In this document: positions 7,925 through 16,147 of the stretch, piece after piece
Position numbering within the stretch: position 1 is the first letter of the stretch
Layout of the letters: each line of letters starts with the position of its first letter
Notes under the pieces: model-generated
Database searches by the model: none
What the model was told of the DNA's origin: nothing
What the model saw: only the letters and a program-made list of their open reading frames with translations
NCBI RefSeq assembly: GCF_003094615.1
Contig: NZ_QDKO01000044.1
Coordinates: 16,568-80,567 of the forward strand
Length of the DNA stretch: 64,000 nucleotides
Reading direction: 5' to 3'
Source of the DNA: Caulobacter radicis
GTDB lineage: Bacteria; Pseudomonadota; Alphaproteobacteria; Caulobacterales; Caulobacteraceae
Program-made: the position numbers and the translations under genes

Positions 7925-8334
7925 CAAGCGACATCCCGGCGGGCGGCGCCGAACGGATTGTCGATCAGATAGCGCCAGCAGCCGTCGTCGCCCCGGCGGG
8001 CGATGTCGGTGGCGGTCGCGACCATGTTCACCTCCGTCCCGTCCCGAGCAACCCCGACATACGACCAATCTAGGATAAGCGAGGCGATGTCGTCGGCCAC
8101 GAAAAGGTGGCGCTGGGTGATCGACATCTGGAGTCCGAGGCTGAAATATTTCGCCAGTTCGGCGCCGATCGCCTCTCGCCCGATATGAGGCTTGCCCGTC
8201 GCATCGACGATCATGCCAGCCGGATCGTAGAAGCCGAGCATGGTGTCGACGTCGAGCGAGTTTAGGTGCTTGAGCAGCGCGGGAACAATGCCTTCTGGCG
8301 TGGTCGGCAGGGCGAACTTGGCAGTCATGGGCAT
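7924..8334 (-). CDS. SnoaL/NTF2-like small protein (136 aa)
   Basis: Cone-shaped NTF2/SnoaL fold: LLKHLNSLDVDTMLGFYDPAGMIVD helix-strand start, IGREAIGAELAKYF, then strands ending WRYLIDNPFG. Members bind or isomerise small molecules; no catalytic set can be assigned here. The stop overlaps the ada start (ATGA), so the two are translated together. A second ATG at 8328 is equally possible. The upstream region 8335-8678 has no TGTCACA-type promoter. Confidence 0.8.
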   Translation of the reverse strand: MPMTAKFALPTTPEGIVPALLKHLNSLDVDTMLGFYDPAGMIVDATGKPHIGREAIGAELAKYFSLGLQMSITQRHLFVADDIASLILDWSYVGVARDGTEVNMVATATDIARRGDDGCWRYLIDNPFGAARRDVA

Positions 8335-8394
8335 TCCGTCTCGAAAGCGCCCGCCATCCGCGAGCGCCCCCTCAGTGCCAAGTTTCAGAACGCC

Positions 8395-8606
8395 GCGAAC
8401 TCCGCTTTCTGATCTCAGATTCTGTTAGTGAGTGCTCTGCCTGAGATCGGTCGAACGTCGCCTTCCTGGAAACATGCCAATGTCTGGTGATGGCGCAGCG
8501 CCGCCGGCGAGGCGGACCTTTGGATCGGCCGTGGAGGGTGGGACGCGGACGTTCATCGACCTTCACCTTGCAGACGTTCGCGAACTCCGATTTCTGATCT
8601 CAGATT
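8395..8606 (+). repeat. Pair of 27-bp direct repeats (8395-8421 and 8580-8606)
   Basis: Two copies of a 27-bp sequence, starting GCGAACTCCG and ending TTTCTGATCTCAGATT, with one mismatch and 185 bp apart. Both include CTGA-TC-TCAG. They flank copy C of the 43-bp repeat in the 344-bp gene-free gap 8335-8678 and resemble its first half-unit (AACTCCGCTTTCTG), so they may be diverged half copies. Confidence 0.6.
8454..8496 (+). repeat. 43-bp dispersed repeat, copy C
   Basis: AACGTCGCCTTCCTGGAAAC followed by CCAATGTCTGGTGATGGCGC, between the SnoaL gene and the second decarboxylase-like gene. Confidence 0.6.
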
Positions 8607-8678
8607 TCAAAGAATGGCGAGCCGATAGACGGCACAGCACCCGCACGCCCGCTATGGATGGAGCGGGTGAGTTCTAGC

Positions 8679-9134
8679 CTAGGGCTTTGCCTTCACCGGC
8701 AGCCGGAACGGCGCTCCCAACCGGTTGAATGCGTTCATCGCGGCGATTGTGATCGAAAGGTCGACGAAGTCTTTCGGGTTAAAGGCCGCCGCTGCCGCCG
8801 CATAGGCTTCATCGGACGCATGGGTTTCGCTGACGTTGGTGACCTCTTCGGCCCAGGCCAGGGCGGCTCGGTACTGGTCAGAAAAGAGATGAGGCACCTC
8901 ATGCCAGACCGGGACCAGCACAACCTTGTCGATCGGCATGGTTTTCAGCAGGTCGCGGGTATGCAGGTCGATGCAGTGTGCACATCCATTGATCTGTGAC
9001 ACGCGAAGGAAGACGAGGTGAATCAGCTCTTCAGGCAGGTTGGTGCTGTGCGTCACGTAGTGATGAACGCCAAACAGCGCCTTCGCGCCGTCGGGCGCGA
9101 CCTCGTGCCAGGTCAGTCGAGTGAGGTTGCTCAT
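8679..9134 (-). CDS. AhpD/carboxymuconolactone-decarboxylase-like protein, second copy (151 aa)
   Basis: Close paralogue of the 6270-6716 gene with the same NGCAHCIDLH redox motif and the same ends (LTRLTWHEVAPDGAKALFGV, AMNAFNRLGAPFRLP). The two look like a local duplication. A GGAG ribosome site precedes the ATG. It is transcribed away from the ECF41 sigma factor through its own perfect ECF41-type promoter (9182-9208). This gene-pair arrangement is a hallmark of the ECF41 group. Confidence 0.93.
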   Translation of the reverse strand: MSNLTRLTWHEVAPDGAKALFGVHHYVTHSTNLPEELIHLVFLRVSQINGCAHCIDLHTRDLLKTMPIDKVVLVPVWHEVPHLFSDQYRAALAWAEEVTNVSETHASDEAYAAAAAAFNPKDFVDLSITIAAMNAFNRLGAPFRLPVKAKP

Positions 9135-9181
9135 TATGTGGCTCCGTCGTTGTGATGCCGATCATCGGCAATCACGGGTCT

Positions 9182-9208
9182 GACGAGGCGCGCGTCCCGG
9201 CTGTGACA
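9182..9208 (-). promoter_or_regulatory. ECF41-type promoter of the second decarboxylase-like gene
   Basis: Minus strand: TGTCACA (9202-9208), 16 nt, CGTC (9182-9185), no mismatch. It is back-to-back with the sigma factor's own promoter, 23 bp apart. Confidence 0.88.
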
Positions 9209-9231
9209 TGCTGCGAGCAGAAATTTCGCCA

Positions 9232-9258
9232 TGTCACACTGACGGGCGCAATGTCGTC
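9232..9258 (+). promoter_or_regulatory. ECF41-type autoregulatory promoter of the sigma gene
   Basis: TGTCACA (9232-9238), 16 nt, CGTC (9255-9258), no mismatch. Transcription would begin about 9265, which rules out upstream start codons for the sigma gene and supports ATG 9289. Confidence 0.88.
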
Positions 9259-9288
9259 ATGACAGCGAACTTGCCAAAGGAGGCCGGC

Positions 9289-10155
9289 ATGTCGCCCGAT
9301 CAACGGATCGCTGATTTTGAGCCCGAACGGCTACGTCTGAAGCGACTCGCCTACCGTATGCTCGGATCGCTGAGCGAGGCCGATGATGTCGTACAGGACG
9401 CATGGATCCGCTGGGCGGGGGTGCAAGAGGGCGTCGACGTCCCCGGCGCCTATCTCACTCGTATCGTGACGCGCCTTTGCCTCGACCGCTTAAAGTCGGC
9501 TCGGGCCAGACGTGAAACCTATATCGGCCCGTGGCTCCCCGAGCCGTTGCTGAACTCGGCTGATCCGTATGATGACATCGCCGACGACGTCACGGTCACG
9601 CTGATGCTGGCCATGGAGCGGCTTTCGCCGCTCGAGCGGGCTGCATTCCTTCTGCACGATGTCTTCGACGTGCCGCTCACGGAAGTCGCTATGACGCTTG
9701 ATCGCGACCCTGCCGCCGTTCGCCAGCTTGCTTCGCGAGCGCGTAAGAACGTCAGGAAGGAGCGCGTCCGCTACAGGCTCGATGCCTCCGAGGCCGACAG
9801 CATCGCCCGAGCCTTTTTCACCGCCGCCCGCGATGGCGACACCACGGCGCTCGCCAACATGCTGGCGGATGACGTTGAAATCCATGCTGACGGCGGCGGC
9901 AAGGTTATGGCGTTCCGCAACATCGTGCGCGGGATCACCAATGTGCTGAAGCTGTTCGCCAACGTCCGGCGCAAGAACCTGCCGCCACAGACGCTAGTGC
10001 AAACAGCGGTGATCGACGGGATGCCCGGATATATCAGCCGCTATCCGGACGACTCCCTCGGCACGACCGCGCTTGATGTTGCTGCGGGTCGCATTCGTGC
10101 GATCTATGTCGTACGAAATCCCGAGAAACTGCGCCGCCTCGCCGAAGGACACTGA
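9289..10155 (+). CDS. ECF41-family RNA polymerase sigma factor with SnoaL-like C-terminus (288 aa)
   Basis: Extracytoplasmic-function sigma factor. Region 2 (LRLKRLAYRMLGSLSEADDV, VQDAWIRW) and region 4 (LSPLERAAFLLHDVFDVPLT) are followed by a SnoaL/NTF2-like extension of about 120 residues. The ECF41 markers are present: WLPEP between regions 2 and 4, and NPEKLRRL (the NPDKL-type motif) at the end. In this group the extension controls activity in place of a membrane anti-sigma factor, and none is found here. ATG 9289 has AAAGGAGG in front. It drives its own gene and, by promoter match, both decarboxylase-like units. Confidence 0.95.
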   Translation: MSPDQRIADFEPERLRLKRLAYRMLGSLSEADDVVQDAWIRWAGVQEGVDVPGAYLTRIVTRLCLDRLKSARARRETYIGPWLPEPLLNSADPYDDIADDVTVTLMLAMERLSPLERAAFLLHDVFDVPLTEVAMTLDRDPAAVRQLASRARKNVRKERVRYRLDASEADSIARAFFTAARDGDTTALANMLADDVEIHADGGGKVMAFRNIVRGITNVLKLFANVRRKNLPPQTLVQTAVIDGMPGYISRYPDDSLGTTALDVAAGRIRAIYVVRNPEKLRRLAEGH

Positions 10156-10208
10156 CATTAAACGGCGTCATGAGCAGACCTTCCCAACGTCCGCTCAGGG
10201 TCGATTGT

Positions 10209-11715
10209 GTTGAAAAAGGCCGTTGAGGCGGCGCCTGCGGCCTGATTCACTGCTGTTGAAGCAGGAGGTCGCGGTCATGATGGGCGAGCGTCGGATCGAG
10301 CAGCCGGCCCTGTTCTACGAGTTCTCGCTCGATGGGCACGTGCCCCAGGATCATCTGCTGCGGGCCATCGATCGGTTCGTCGATCTGGACGGCGTGCGGG
10401 GCCATCTCGCGCCCTTTTACAGCGCGATCGGCCGGCCCTCGATCGATCCGGAACTGATGATCCGGATGCTGCTGATCGGCTACTGCATGGGCGTGCGCTC
10501 CGAGCGCCGGCTATGCGAGGAGGTCCACCTCAACCTTGCTTATCGCTGGTTCTGCCGTCTGGGCCTGGATGGCGAGGTCCCCGATCACTCCACCTTCTCC
10601 AAGAACCGCCACGGTCGTTTCCGCGACAGCGACCTGCTGCGCGAGCTGTTCGAGAGCGTGGTGCGCCGCTGCATGGCCGAGGGCCTGGTCGGCGGCGAGG
10701 GCTTCGCCGTCGACGCCAGCATCATCCGCGCCGACGCCAGCCGGCACAGGACCGCCGTCGATGGCGCCGCGGGCTTGCCGGCCGAGGCCGCCGGGCGTGC
10801 CGTCGAGGAGTATCTGGCGGTGCTGGACGATGCGGCTTTTGGCGCGGCCACGCCCGTCACCCCCAAGTACATCTCGCTGTCGGATCCGGCCTCACGCTGG
10901 ACAGCCGCCCAGGCCGGGCCGGCCAGCTTCGCCTATTGCACCAATTACCTCATCGACCTGGATCATGCGGTGATCGTCGATGTCGAGCCCTCGACCGCGG
11001 TGCGCCAGGGCGAGCTGGCCGCCTGTCGCACCATGATCGAGCGCGCCAACGATAGGCTAGGCCTCTATCCAGAGCGCCTGGCCGCCGACACCGCCTACGG
11101 CACGGCCGAGATGCTCGATTGGCTGGTCCATGATCAGGGCATCGAACCCCACATCCCCGTCTTCGACAAATCCCAGCGCGATGACGGGACCTTCTCGCGC
11201 GCCGACTTCAGCTTCGACCACCAAGCCGACGCCTATACCTGTCCGGGCGGCAAACTGCTCCGGTCCAGCCGGCGCGCCTTCAAGGTTCCGCGCAACAACG
11301 CTCCGGCCGATGACACCATCCGATATCGCGCCAGCACCCACGACTGCCAGCCGTGCCCGCTCAAAGCGGCCTGCTGCCCCAGCCAGCCCTGTCGAAAAGT
11401 GACCCGCTCGATCCACGAGGGCGCGCGCGACATGGCCCGCGATATCGCCAAGACCGACGCCCCTACATCACCTCCCGGCGCGAGCGGAAAAAGGTCGAGA
11501 TGCTCTTCGCCCACCTCAAGCGCATCGTCGGGCTGGATCGCCTCAGGTTACGAGGCCCCAACGGCGCCAGAGACGAGTTCCTCCTCGCCGCCACCGCCCA
11601 AAACCTCCGCAAACTCGCCAAGCTCGCCCAACAGTAGCCTCAGGCCTCACCCGCCTGAGCGACAACGACTTCTCATCACTACCTAACGCCCGCCAGATAA
11701 GACGCCTTTTTCAAC
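10209..11715 (+). mobile_element. IS1182-type insertion sequence
   Basis: A 1,507-bp element bounded by a perfect 12-bp inverted repeat: GTTGAAAAAGGC (10209-10220) and GCCTTTTTCAAC (11704-11715). The match continues imperfectly inside. It carries one transposase gene, now frameshifted. I see no clear target duplication. The flanks look like torn repeat or remnant DNA. Confidence 0.85.
10277..11637 (+). pseudogene. IS1182-family DDE transposase, frameshifted near its C-terminus
   Basis: The N-terminal part is intact: LRAIDRFVDLDGVRGHLAPF, IGYCMGVRSERRLCEEVHLN, the first Asp in FAVDASIIRADASR, and AADTAYGTAEMLDWL. At about 11459 the frame breaks (GACGCCCCTACATC, where GAC GCC TAC ATC is expected). 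The normal ending, TSRRERKKVEMLFAHLKRIV to FLLAATAQNLRKLA with the catalytic Glu, continues in the next frame to 11637. ATG 10277 has GGAGG 8 nt upstream. Inactive unless a frameshift is made or the base count is a sequencing error. Confidence 0.85.
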
Positions 11716-11752
11716 GGCATCGGTCGTGAGCTGCCTCAGCGGCGAGGCGACG

Positions 11753-11795
11753 AACGTCGTGTTCCTGGAGGCCTTCCAACGTCAGCTACTGGCGC
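11753..11795 (+). repeat. 43-bp dispersed repeat, copy D
   Basis: Near-consensus copy: AACGTCGTGTTCCTGGAGGC and CAACGTCAGCTACTGGCGC, 38 bp beyond the right end of the insertion sequence. Just left of the element, a fragment CCCAACGTCCGCT resembles a half-unit. Confidence 0.7.
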
Positions 11796-11893
11796 GATCG
11801 CGGCGTGGCGAGGAGCTGCCGCCGATGTCGCAGGGCGCGCTCGGCTAGGGGCGGTCCAGCCGCCTCGGAGCCGGGACTGGGGATCTGCCGCCG

Positions 11894-12132
11894 CAGGTCC
11901 TGCTCACCCACTTGGGCGGCTTCGCGGTCGTGCTGCCGCTGACGCTGGAAAACTGCGGCAGGCTGGGGCGCAGTTCGTGACTCTGGAGGCGGTGATGGCC
12001 GATCCCGCCTACGCCGAGTCCGGCGGCGACTTCGCGCTGGAGCGGGAGGCCAAGCGCAAGGGCGTGGATATGACCGCCATGCCGGGCGCGCCGCAGTCGA
12101 CGGCCGACATCAAGCAGATGTGCCGGCCATGA
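11894..12132 (+). pseudogene. Polysaccharide deacetylase (NodB-like), C-terminal remnant
   Basis: Reading across one frameshift near 11950 gives QVLLTHLGGFAVVLPLTLE, then QAGAQFVTLEAVMADPAYAE and EAKRKGVDMTAMPGAP up to a stop at 12130-12132. This matches the C-terminal part of secreted polysaccharide deacetylases, where LLLHLG.F, FVTLEEA..DPAY and a final helix with Cys recur. The catalytic N-terminal half is missing, probably lost with the rearrangement that brought in the insertion sequence. Confidence 0.6.
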
Positions 12133-12145
12133 ACTAACCTGTTGA

Positions 12146-12994
12146 TCAGGCGGGCAGGCCCGCCGATGCGTCGTGCGCCCCTTGGAGTTGATCGTCAGAC
12201 GTCAGCCCATCCCCGACGTAATAGAAGTCGTCGGACGCCTTGAAGTCGGGCTCGATCGCCTTCAGTTCGAAGAGGCCGCACTTGATCAGATCCGCCGCGT
12301 TCGGATCGAACAGGGCTATGTTGTAGCCGTCCTTGCCGAAGTTGCTCTTGTAGACGACGCCATCGAAGCCCGCCGACTTGAAGAGTTCGGCCAGGATCTG
12401 CGTCGCGGCGTAGTCTGCCTGATCGTCAGAGCGCGTCATCGGCTCAGCGAAAGCCTTGTCGATATGCGTCCACACCGCTTCGGTACGCTCTTCCGACGAC
12501 GGCTCGCCGTTGCCGATCTCCAGATCGAGGAAGAACGGCGAGGCATCATGGCGGCGCGAACAATCGACTACGCTGAGCGGACGATTGGTCCGGAATTGCC
12601 CAACCGAGACTTTCGAGCCGATCCAGGGGCGAACCTCGGCCATGGCCGTGGTCTTGCTCGTCGCCATATAGAGGCAGGGGATGCCGCGCGCATTAGCTCG
12701 GCCGTCCGATGCCTTGTCGGGAAGCGGCTTCATCCGCGCGGGAGGATGAGCGCATGGGACTTCGTCATCAATGCAGCTATTGTAGGCACGCCAGTCGTGA
12801 CCGAGTGCGGCCCGCCAAAAGAGACTGCCCCTCGGAATATCGATTTTGCGAGACTGGCTGGTGACTAGCACCGCCTGCAGGAAGGCCTCGACTTCGGGCG
12901 GCCGCACATAGCGAAACTCCCGGGTCACCGAGCGTTCGAAGAGCCAGTAGCTTCTCCACGACGGGAAGGCGTCGTTGGGGATGTCGTTTGTCAT
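12146..12994 (-). CDS. RES-domain protein, putative NAD-degrading enzyme (282 aa)
   Basis: The RES fold is ADP-ribosyltransferase-like; characterised members are NAD+ phosphorylases or glycohydrolases used as toxins. The three defining residues are visible: Arg in GSLFWRAALG, Glu in TTAMAEVRPW, and a Ser-containing segment before GYNIALFDPN. About 60 extra N-terminal residues and a C-terminal tail make it longer than the typical toxin (about 150-180 aa). No Xre/MbcA-type antitoxin is adjacent, which argues against a standard type II pair. It is next to a membrane protein and a TIR protein. ATG 12994 has AGGA upstream. Confidence 0.85.
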   Translation of the reverse strand: MTNDIPNDAFPSWRSYWLFERSVTREFRYVRPPEVEAFLQAVLVTSQSRKIDIPRGSLFWRAALGHDWRAYNSCIDDEVPCAHPPARMKPLPDKASDGRANARGIPCLYMATSKTTAMAEVRPWIGSKVSVGQFRTNRPLSVVDCSRRHDASPFFLDLEIGNGEPSSEERTEAVWTHIDKAFAEPMTRSDDQADYAATQILAELFKSAGFDGVVYKSNFGKDGYNIALFDPNAADLIKCGLFELKAIEPDFKASDDFYYVGDGLTSDDQLQGAHDASAGLPA

Positions 12995-13061
12995 CGTGGA
13001 TCCTGTCAGCGCGGTTCGCCAGCGCCTTCGCTTTTGATGGGCTGAAAAGCACAGCGCCGCG

Positions 13062-13799
13062 CTAGGCCCGGGCGTCGGAAGCGTTGGATCGCGGGATGGA
13101 TCTGCGCGCTAACGGCGACCACCAACGGCGCGGTCTGGGCGCTTCCAGCCGGAGCACTGGGAGCAGAGCCGTCTCGATGATGCCGATCTGCTCGGCGATG
13201 GTTTTGTCCATCTCGTTTTCGGCCGCGGAGGGATATTCCGACCAGATCGTCTGATCGATCTTGTCGCTGAGGGCTCGATCGCGGCCCTCGGTGTAGCGCA
13301 CGCTAGCGTCGGCGTAGACCTGAACGGTGTGGAACTGGCGGCTCAGGGTCTCCAGCGCCTTTTCGAGCGCCTCGCTGAATAGCGCGCGCGCCGTAGGCAG
13401 GCACTCGTCGAGCGTGACCCTGACCTCGCGCTCGCGATTGAGCCGCTCATGATAGGCCTGGGCGGTGCACAGCCGCCGCGTCTTGGCGGCGTCGAGGGGC
13501 GGCTCAAACCGACCGGCTTCGCGCAGCCGTTCTTCGGCGATCTCGAGCTCATAGCCCATCATTGCCGGACTGCGCACGCGGGCCAGGGCGCGTCGCGCGT
13601 TGTAGGCGGCGGTGAGGAAGCGCTCGGCCTGCTCGATACGGCGTTCGGAGATCTTCTGGCGACGCCACTTCTCGAAGGTGTTGGCGCCGATGACCGCGGC
13701 GAGCATCACCGTCAGCGCTCCGGTGATCGCCCCGATACCCTGCAGCATGGTCCCGGTCGCCTGCCAGTCTATGGTGCTCGCGTAATTTGGATCTGACAC
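13062..13799 (-). CDS. Single-pass membrane protein with long soluble domain (245 aa)
   Basis: Unrecognised. One transmembrane helix near the N-terminus (about residues 18-40, TGTMLQGIGAITGALTVMLA), then FEKWRRQKISERRIEQAERF and a long helical soluble region. The tail is basic (RRWWSPLARRSIPRSNASDA). GTG 13799 is the start; the only Shine-Dalgarno-like sequence is a run of nine G (C9 at 13809-13817). It lies 67 bp upstream of the RES gene on the same strand and diverges from the TIR gene, so it may belong with them. Confidence 0.75.
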   Translation of the reverse strand: MSDPNYASTIDWQATGTMLQGIGAITGALTVMLAAVIGANTFEKWRRQKISERRIEQAERFLTAAYNARRALARVRSPAMMGYELEIAEERLREAGRFEPPLDAAKTRRLCTAQAYHERLNREREVRVTLDECLPTARALFSEALEKALETLSRQFHTVQVYADASVRYTEGRDRALSDKIDQTIWSEYPSAAENEMDKTIAEQIGIIETALLPVLRLEAPRPRRWWSPLARRSIPRSNASDARA

Positions 13800-13982
13800 G
13801 AGATATTGCCCCCCCCCGAAGCGTCGCTATCAAACCTGCCACGAGTTGTGGGCGCTTGGTCAAGTCGAGCCTTGACGCCGTGAAGGCAAAGGGAGGCTCT
13901 TAAGTCGTCTGACTGTCTGAGTGACCGCCCTGGTTGTTTTATTCAGGTTTTGTTCTCGCTCGGTACGGGTTAAGCTCGACCT

Positions 13983-15245
13983 ATGGCCAAGATTCAGCAC
14001 TACAGCGGAGGCCGAAAGGTGTCGGCTTCGTCGTTCTGGAAGAACATCGAAAAGAAGGGTCTCGACTTGGCGATGAGCCATATCGAGGCGCGCGCTCATG
14101 GCGCGGCCGGCTCGATCGTCGATCCGGAAACCGGAAAGCACGCCGCGGTTTTTGTCCGCCGTGTCGGCGAAAAGGTAGTCGCCCGCACTGAAGGTTCCCC
14201 CGCCTTCGCGCGCGAACTCGAACGCAGGCTCGGGGTGGGCAAAGGAGTGATTACCTCGATGCAAGCGACCCCTTCGCCCGAAACGCCGGTCGTCTATCTG
14301 GCTCACGCGTCCGAAGACCATGAACGGCTGGCCAAGCCGTTGGCCGAGCGCCTGATGGCGGCAGGGATCGAGGTCTGGCTCGATGCCTGGGAGATCAAGA
14401 CCGGCGACAGCCTCAAGCGAAGGATGGAGGAGGGGCTGGAGGCCTGCACCCACTTCCTTGTGCTGCTGACGCCATACTCGGTGGGCAAGCCTTGGGTGGA
14501 AACCGAGATCGACGCGGGCTTCATGAAGGCCGTGCAGTCCAAGGCCCGCTTCCTGGGCCTTAGGATCGGCGCCCGGATTTCCGACCTGTCGATCTTCCTG
14601 CAGACGACGCGGTGCCCCGAGGTGGACCTGGAGAAGGACGCCGAGATCGAAGCCCTCATTGCAGACCTCTATGGGGTGACCAAGAAGCCGCCGCGAGGGA
14701 CCGCGCCGTCCTATGTCCGCAAGGCGCCGTCGACACCGAGCACCTGGTCCAAAAGCGCCGCAGCGGTCGCCGAGTTCCTGGTGCGCAACAGCCAGACGGG
14801 CAGGCCGTCCGATCCACAGGTCAAGGCTGCAGCGATCGCCGAGGCCACGGGCTTGTCGATCGAGGACATCCGTATCGGGGCCCTCGATCTCGAAGAGGCC
14901 GGGCTCATCGAGCGTTCCAAACAGTTGAACGGTGAGCGGTCGTTCTGGCCGCGCCAAGGCCTGTTCGTCGAGTTCGACAACGCCTTCATGGACTTCGACA
15001 ATCGGGCTGATGCGCTGAGCTTCGCCCGCCGGCTGATCAGCGAAGGCGTTGACGGCGTGCGCCTCGCCGAGGCGATCCCGGAATGGTTTCCCGACTGGAC
15101 GGTCCGGCAGGCCAACAGCGCGCTGAACTATCTCGAAGAGGCCAAGCTGGTTGACGCTTACCACACGCTGGGTCAGCCGCCCTACACGGCGCGCGAGGTC
15201 CACGTCACCGATCGTACCCGGCGCTTTGTTCGGGATCACGACTAG
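13983..15245 (+). CDS. TIR-domain protein with C-terminal winged-helix repeats (420 aa)
   Basis: Residues 1-95 form an uncharacterised N-terminal region. A TIR domain spans about 101-225, with VVYLAHASEDHERLAKPLAE (box 1), VWLDAWEIKTGDSL, and the box-3-like SVGKPWVETEID where Glu173 or Glu175 is the likely NADase residue. Two winged-helix-like segments follow (AAIAEATGLSIEDIRIGALD and AEAIPEWFPDWTVRQANSAL). Bacterial TIR proteins often act in anti-phage defence by cleaving NAD or making a cyclic signal. A TIR joined to winged helices could sense nucleic acid. The start has only a weak ribosome site. It is divergent from the RES/membrane pair. Confidence 0.85.
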   Translation: MAKIQHYSGGRKVSASSFWKNIEKKGLDLAMSHIEARAHGAAGSIVDPETGKHAAVFVRRVGEKVVARTEGSPAFARELERRLGVGKGVITSMQATPSPETPVVYLAHASEDHERLAKPLAERLMAAGIEVWLDAWEIKTGDSLKRRMEEGLEACTHFLVLLTPYSVGKPWVETEIDAGFMKAVQSKARFLGLRIGARISDLSIFLQTTRCPEVDLEKDAEIEALIADLYGVTKKPPRGTAPSYVRKAPSTPSTWSKSAAAVAEFLVRNSQTGRPSDPQVKAAAIAEATGLSIEDIRIGALDLEEAGLIERSKQLNGERSFWPRQGLFVEFDNAFMDFDNRADALSFARRLISEGVDGVRLAEAIPEWFPDWTVRQANSALNYLEEAKLVDAYHTLGQPPYTAREVHVTDRTRRFVRDHD

Positions 15246-15649
15246 ACTGGGATGCTCCGGCCCGCCTTTCGGCGGGCCTCCCGCGCCTTCGGCTTAAGGA
15301 GAACGGCCGGCGGTCACGCTCGGTCCCGAGCCTTTCAGCTCTCCTACGGGCGCGTCGCCTTCGGGCAGGCTTTGGCCTGCCGCCGGCCGCTCGACGCGGA
15401 CGTTCCGACACGCGCTTTGCGCGGTCTCCTTGCCGGCTTCATTCGTCATGGGCGCTCGCCTGCGAGCGCGCAGGCTTAGGGTTGCCGCCCTCGGGGCGCT
15501 TCGGATCGGCTTCCGCCCAGCTTCGGCCGGTGTCCTGCAGACGGGTCCCTGCGAAGCCGGCGCCTCCGCTTGCACCCCCGCTCTCGCGGGGGGCGCCCGG
15601 GTCGAGCGCGCTTTTTGCGCTCGAACCCCGACAGCCCAAGGAGGCTTCA
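15246..15649 (+). other. Gene-free leader upstream of the ParB remnant, with hairpin
   Basis: A 404-bp gap. Just after the TIR stop there is a perfect 8-bp stem, GGCCCGCC-tttc-GGCGGGCC (15259-15278), which may end TIR transcription although no T-run follows. The rest is GC-rich and holds no gene I can support. It is probably the leader of the former parB gene. Confidence 0.45.
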
Positions 15650-16147
15650 ATGTCCACCTCTGAGACCCCCGCGACCGCCGCCGCTTGCGGCAAGGCCGCA
15701 GGCCCAGCCCACATCGTCGTTCAGTACGGCGAGGTCCGCGACACTCCCCTCAACCGCCTCAAGGCCTCGCCCAAGAACGTCCGGCGCGTCGGCCACAGCG
15801 CCGAAGTGATCGAGTCCCGCGCCGCCAGGATCACCCACAAGGGCGTTCTGCAGCCCCTGGTCGTCGAGCCCGAGGTCAAGAACGGCCAGGAAACTGGCTA
15901 CTACCTCGTCAGCGCCGGTAAAGGCCGCCGCCAGGCCTTACGCCTGCCGGCCAAGCGCAAGGCCCTGGCCAAGGGCGCGGCCGTGCGCTGCGTGGTCAGT
16001 TTAGCCGCGAGTACGCGCGTCAATTCGGACTGCGGCCTCGAAGGACGCCGCGAGGTGGAGAGCCGGTTAGGCCGAAGATACGTCCAGTTTCTGGAGGCTC
16101 CGGAAGGACCGCTATTGGCGCCAACCGGTCTGGTAGACTCCCCGTAG
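15650..16147 (+). pseudogene. ParB/RepB-family partition protein, N-terminal remnant
   Basis: Starts cleanly (AAGGAGG upstream of ATG 15650) and reads VVQYGEVRDTPLNRLKASPK, NVRRVGHSAEVIESRAARIT, GVLQPLVVEPEV and YLVSAGKGRRQALRLPAKRK, the ParB N-terminal nuclease-like domain of plasmid/ICE proteins. After about residue 118 (near 16000) the family resemblance stops. The frame runs through unrelated sequence and repeat copy E before a stop at 16147. The DNA-binding and dimerisation domains are gone. A mobile-element remnant. Confidence 0.75.
16079..16121 (+). repeat. 43-bp dispersed repeat, copy E
   Basis: TACGTCCAGTTTCTGGAGGC and GGAAGGACCGCTATTGGCGC, located inside the read-through tail of the ParB remnant, close to where the secreted-protein remnant ends. 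Confidence 0.65.

Noticed and set aside
12146..12994. RES-Xre toxin-antitoxin pair
   Set aside because: No Xre/MbcA-type gene is adjacent, and the protein is much longer than toxin-type RES proteins.
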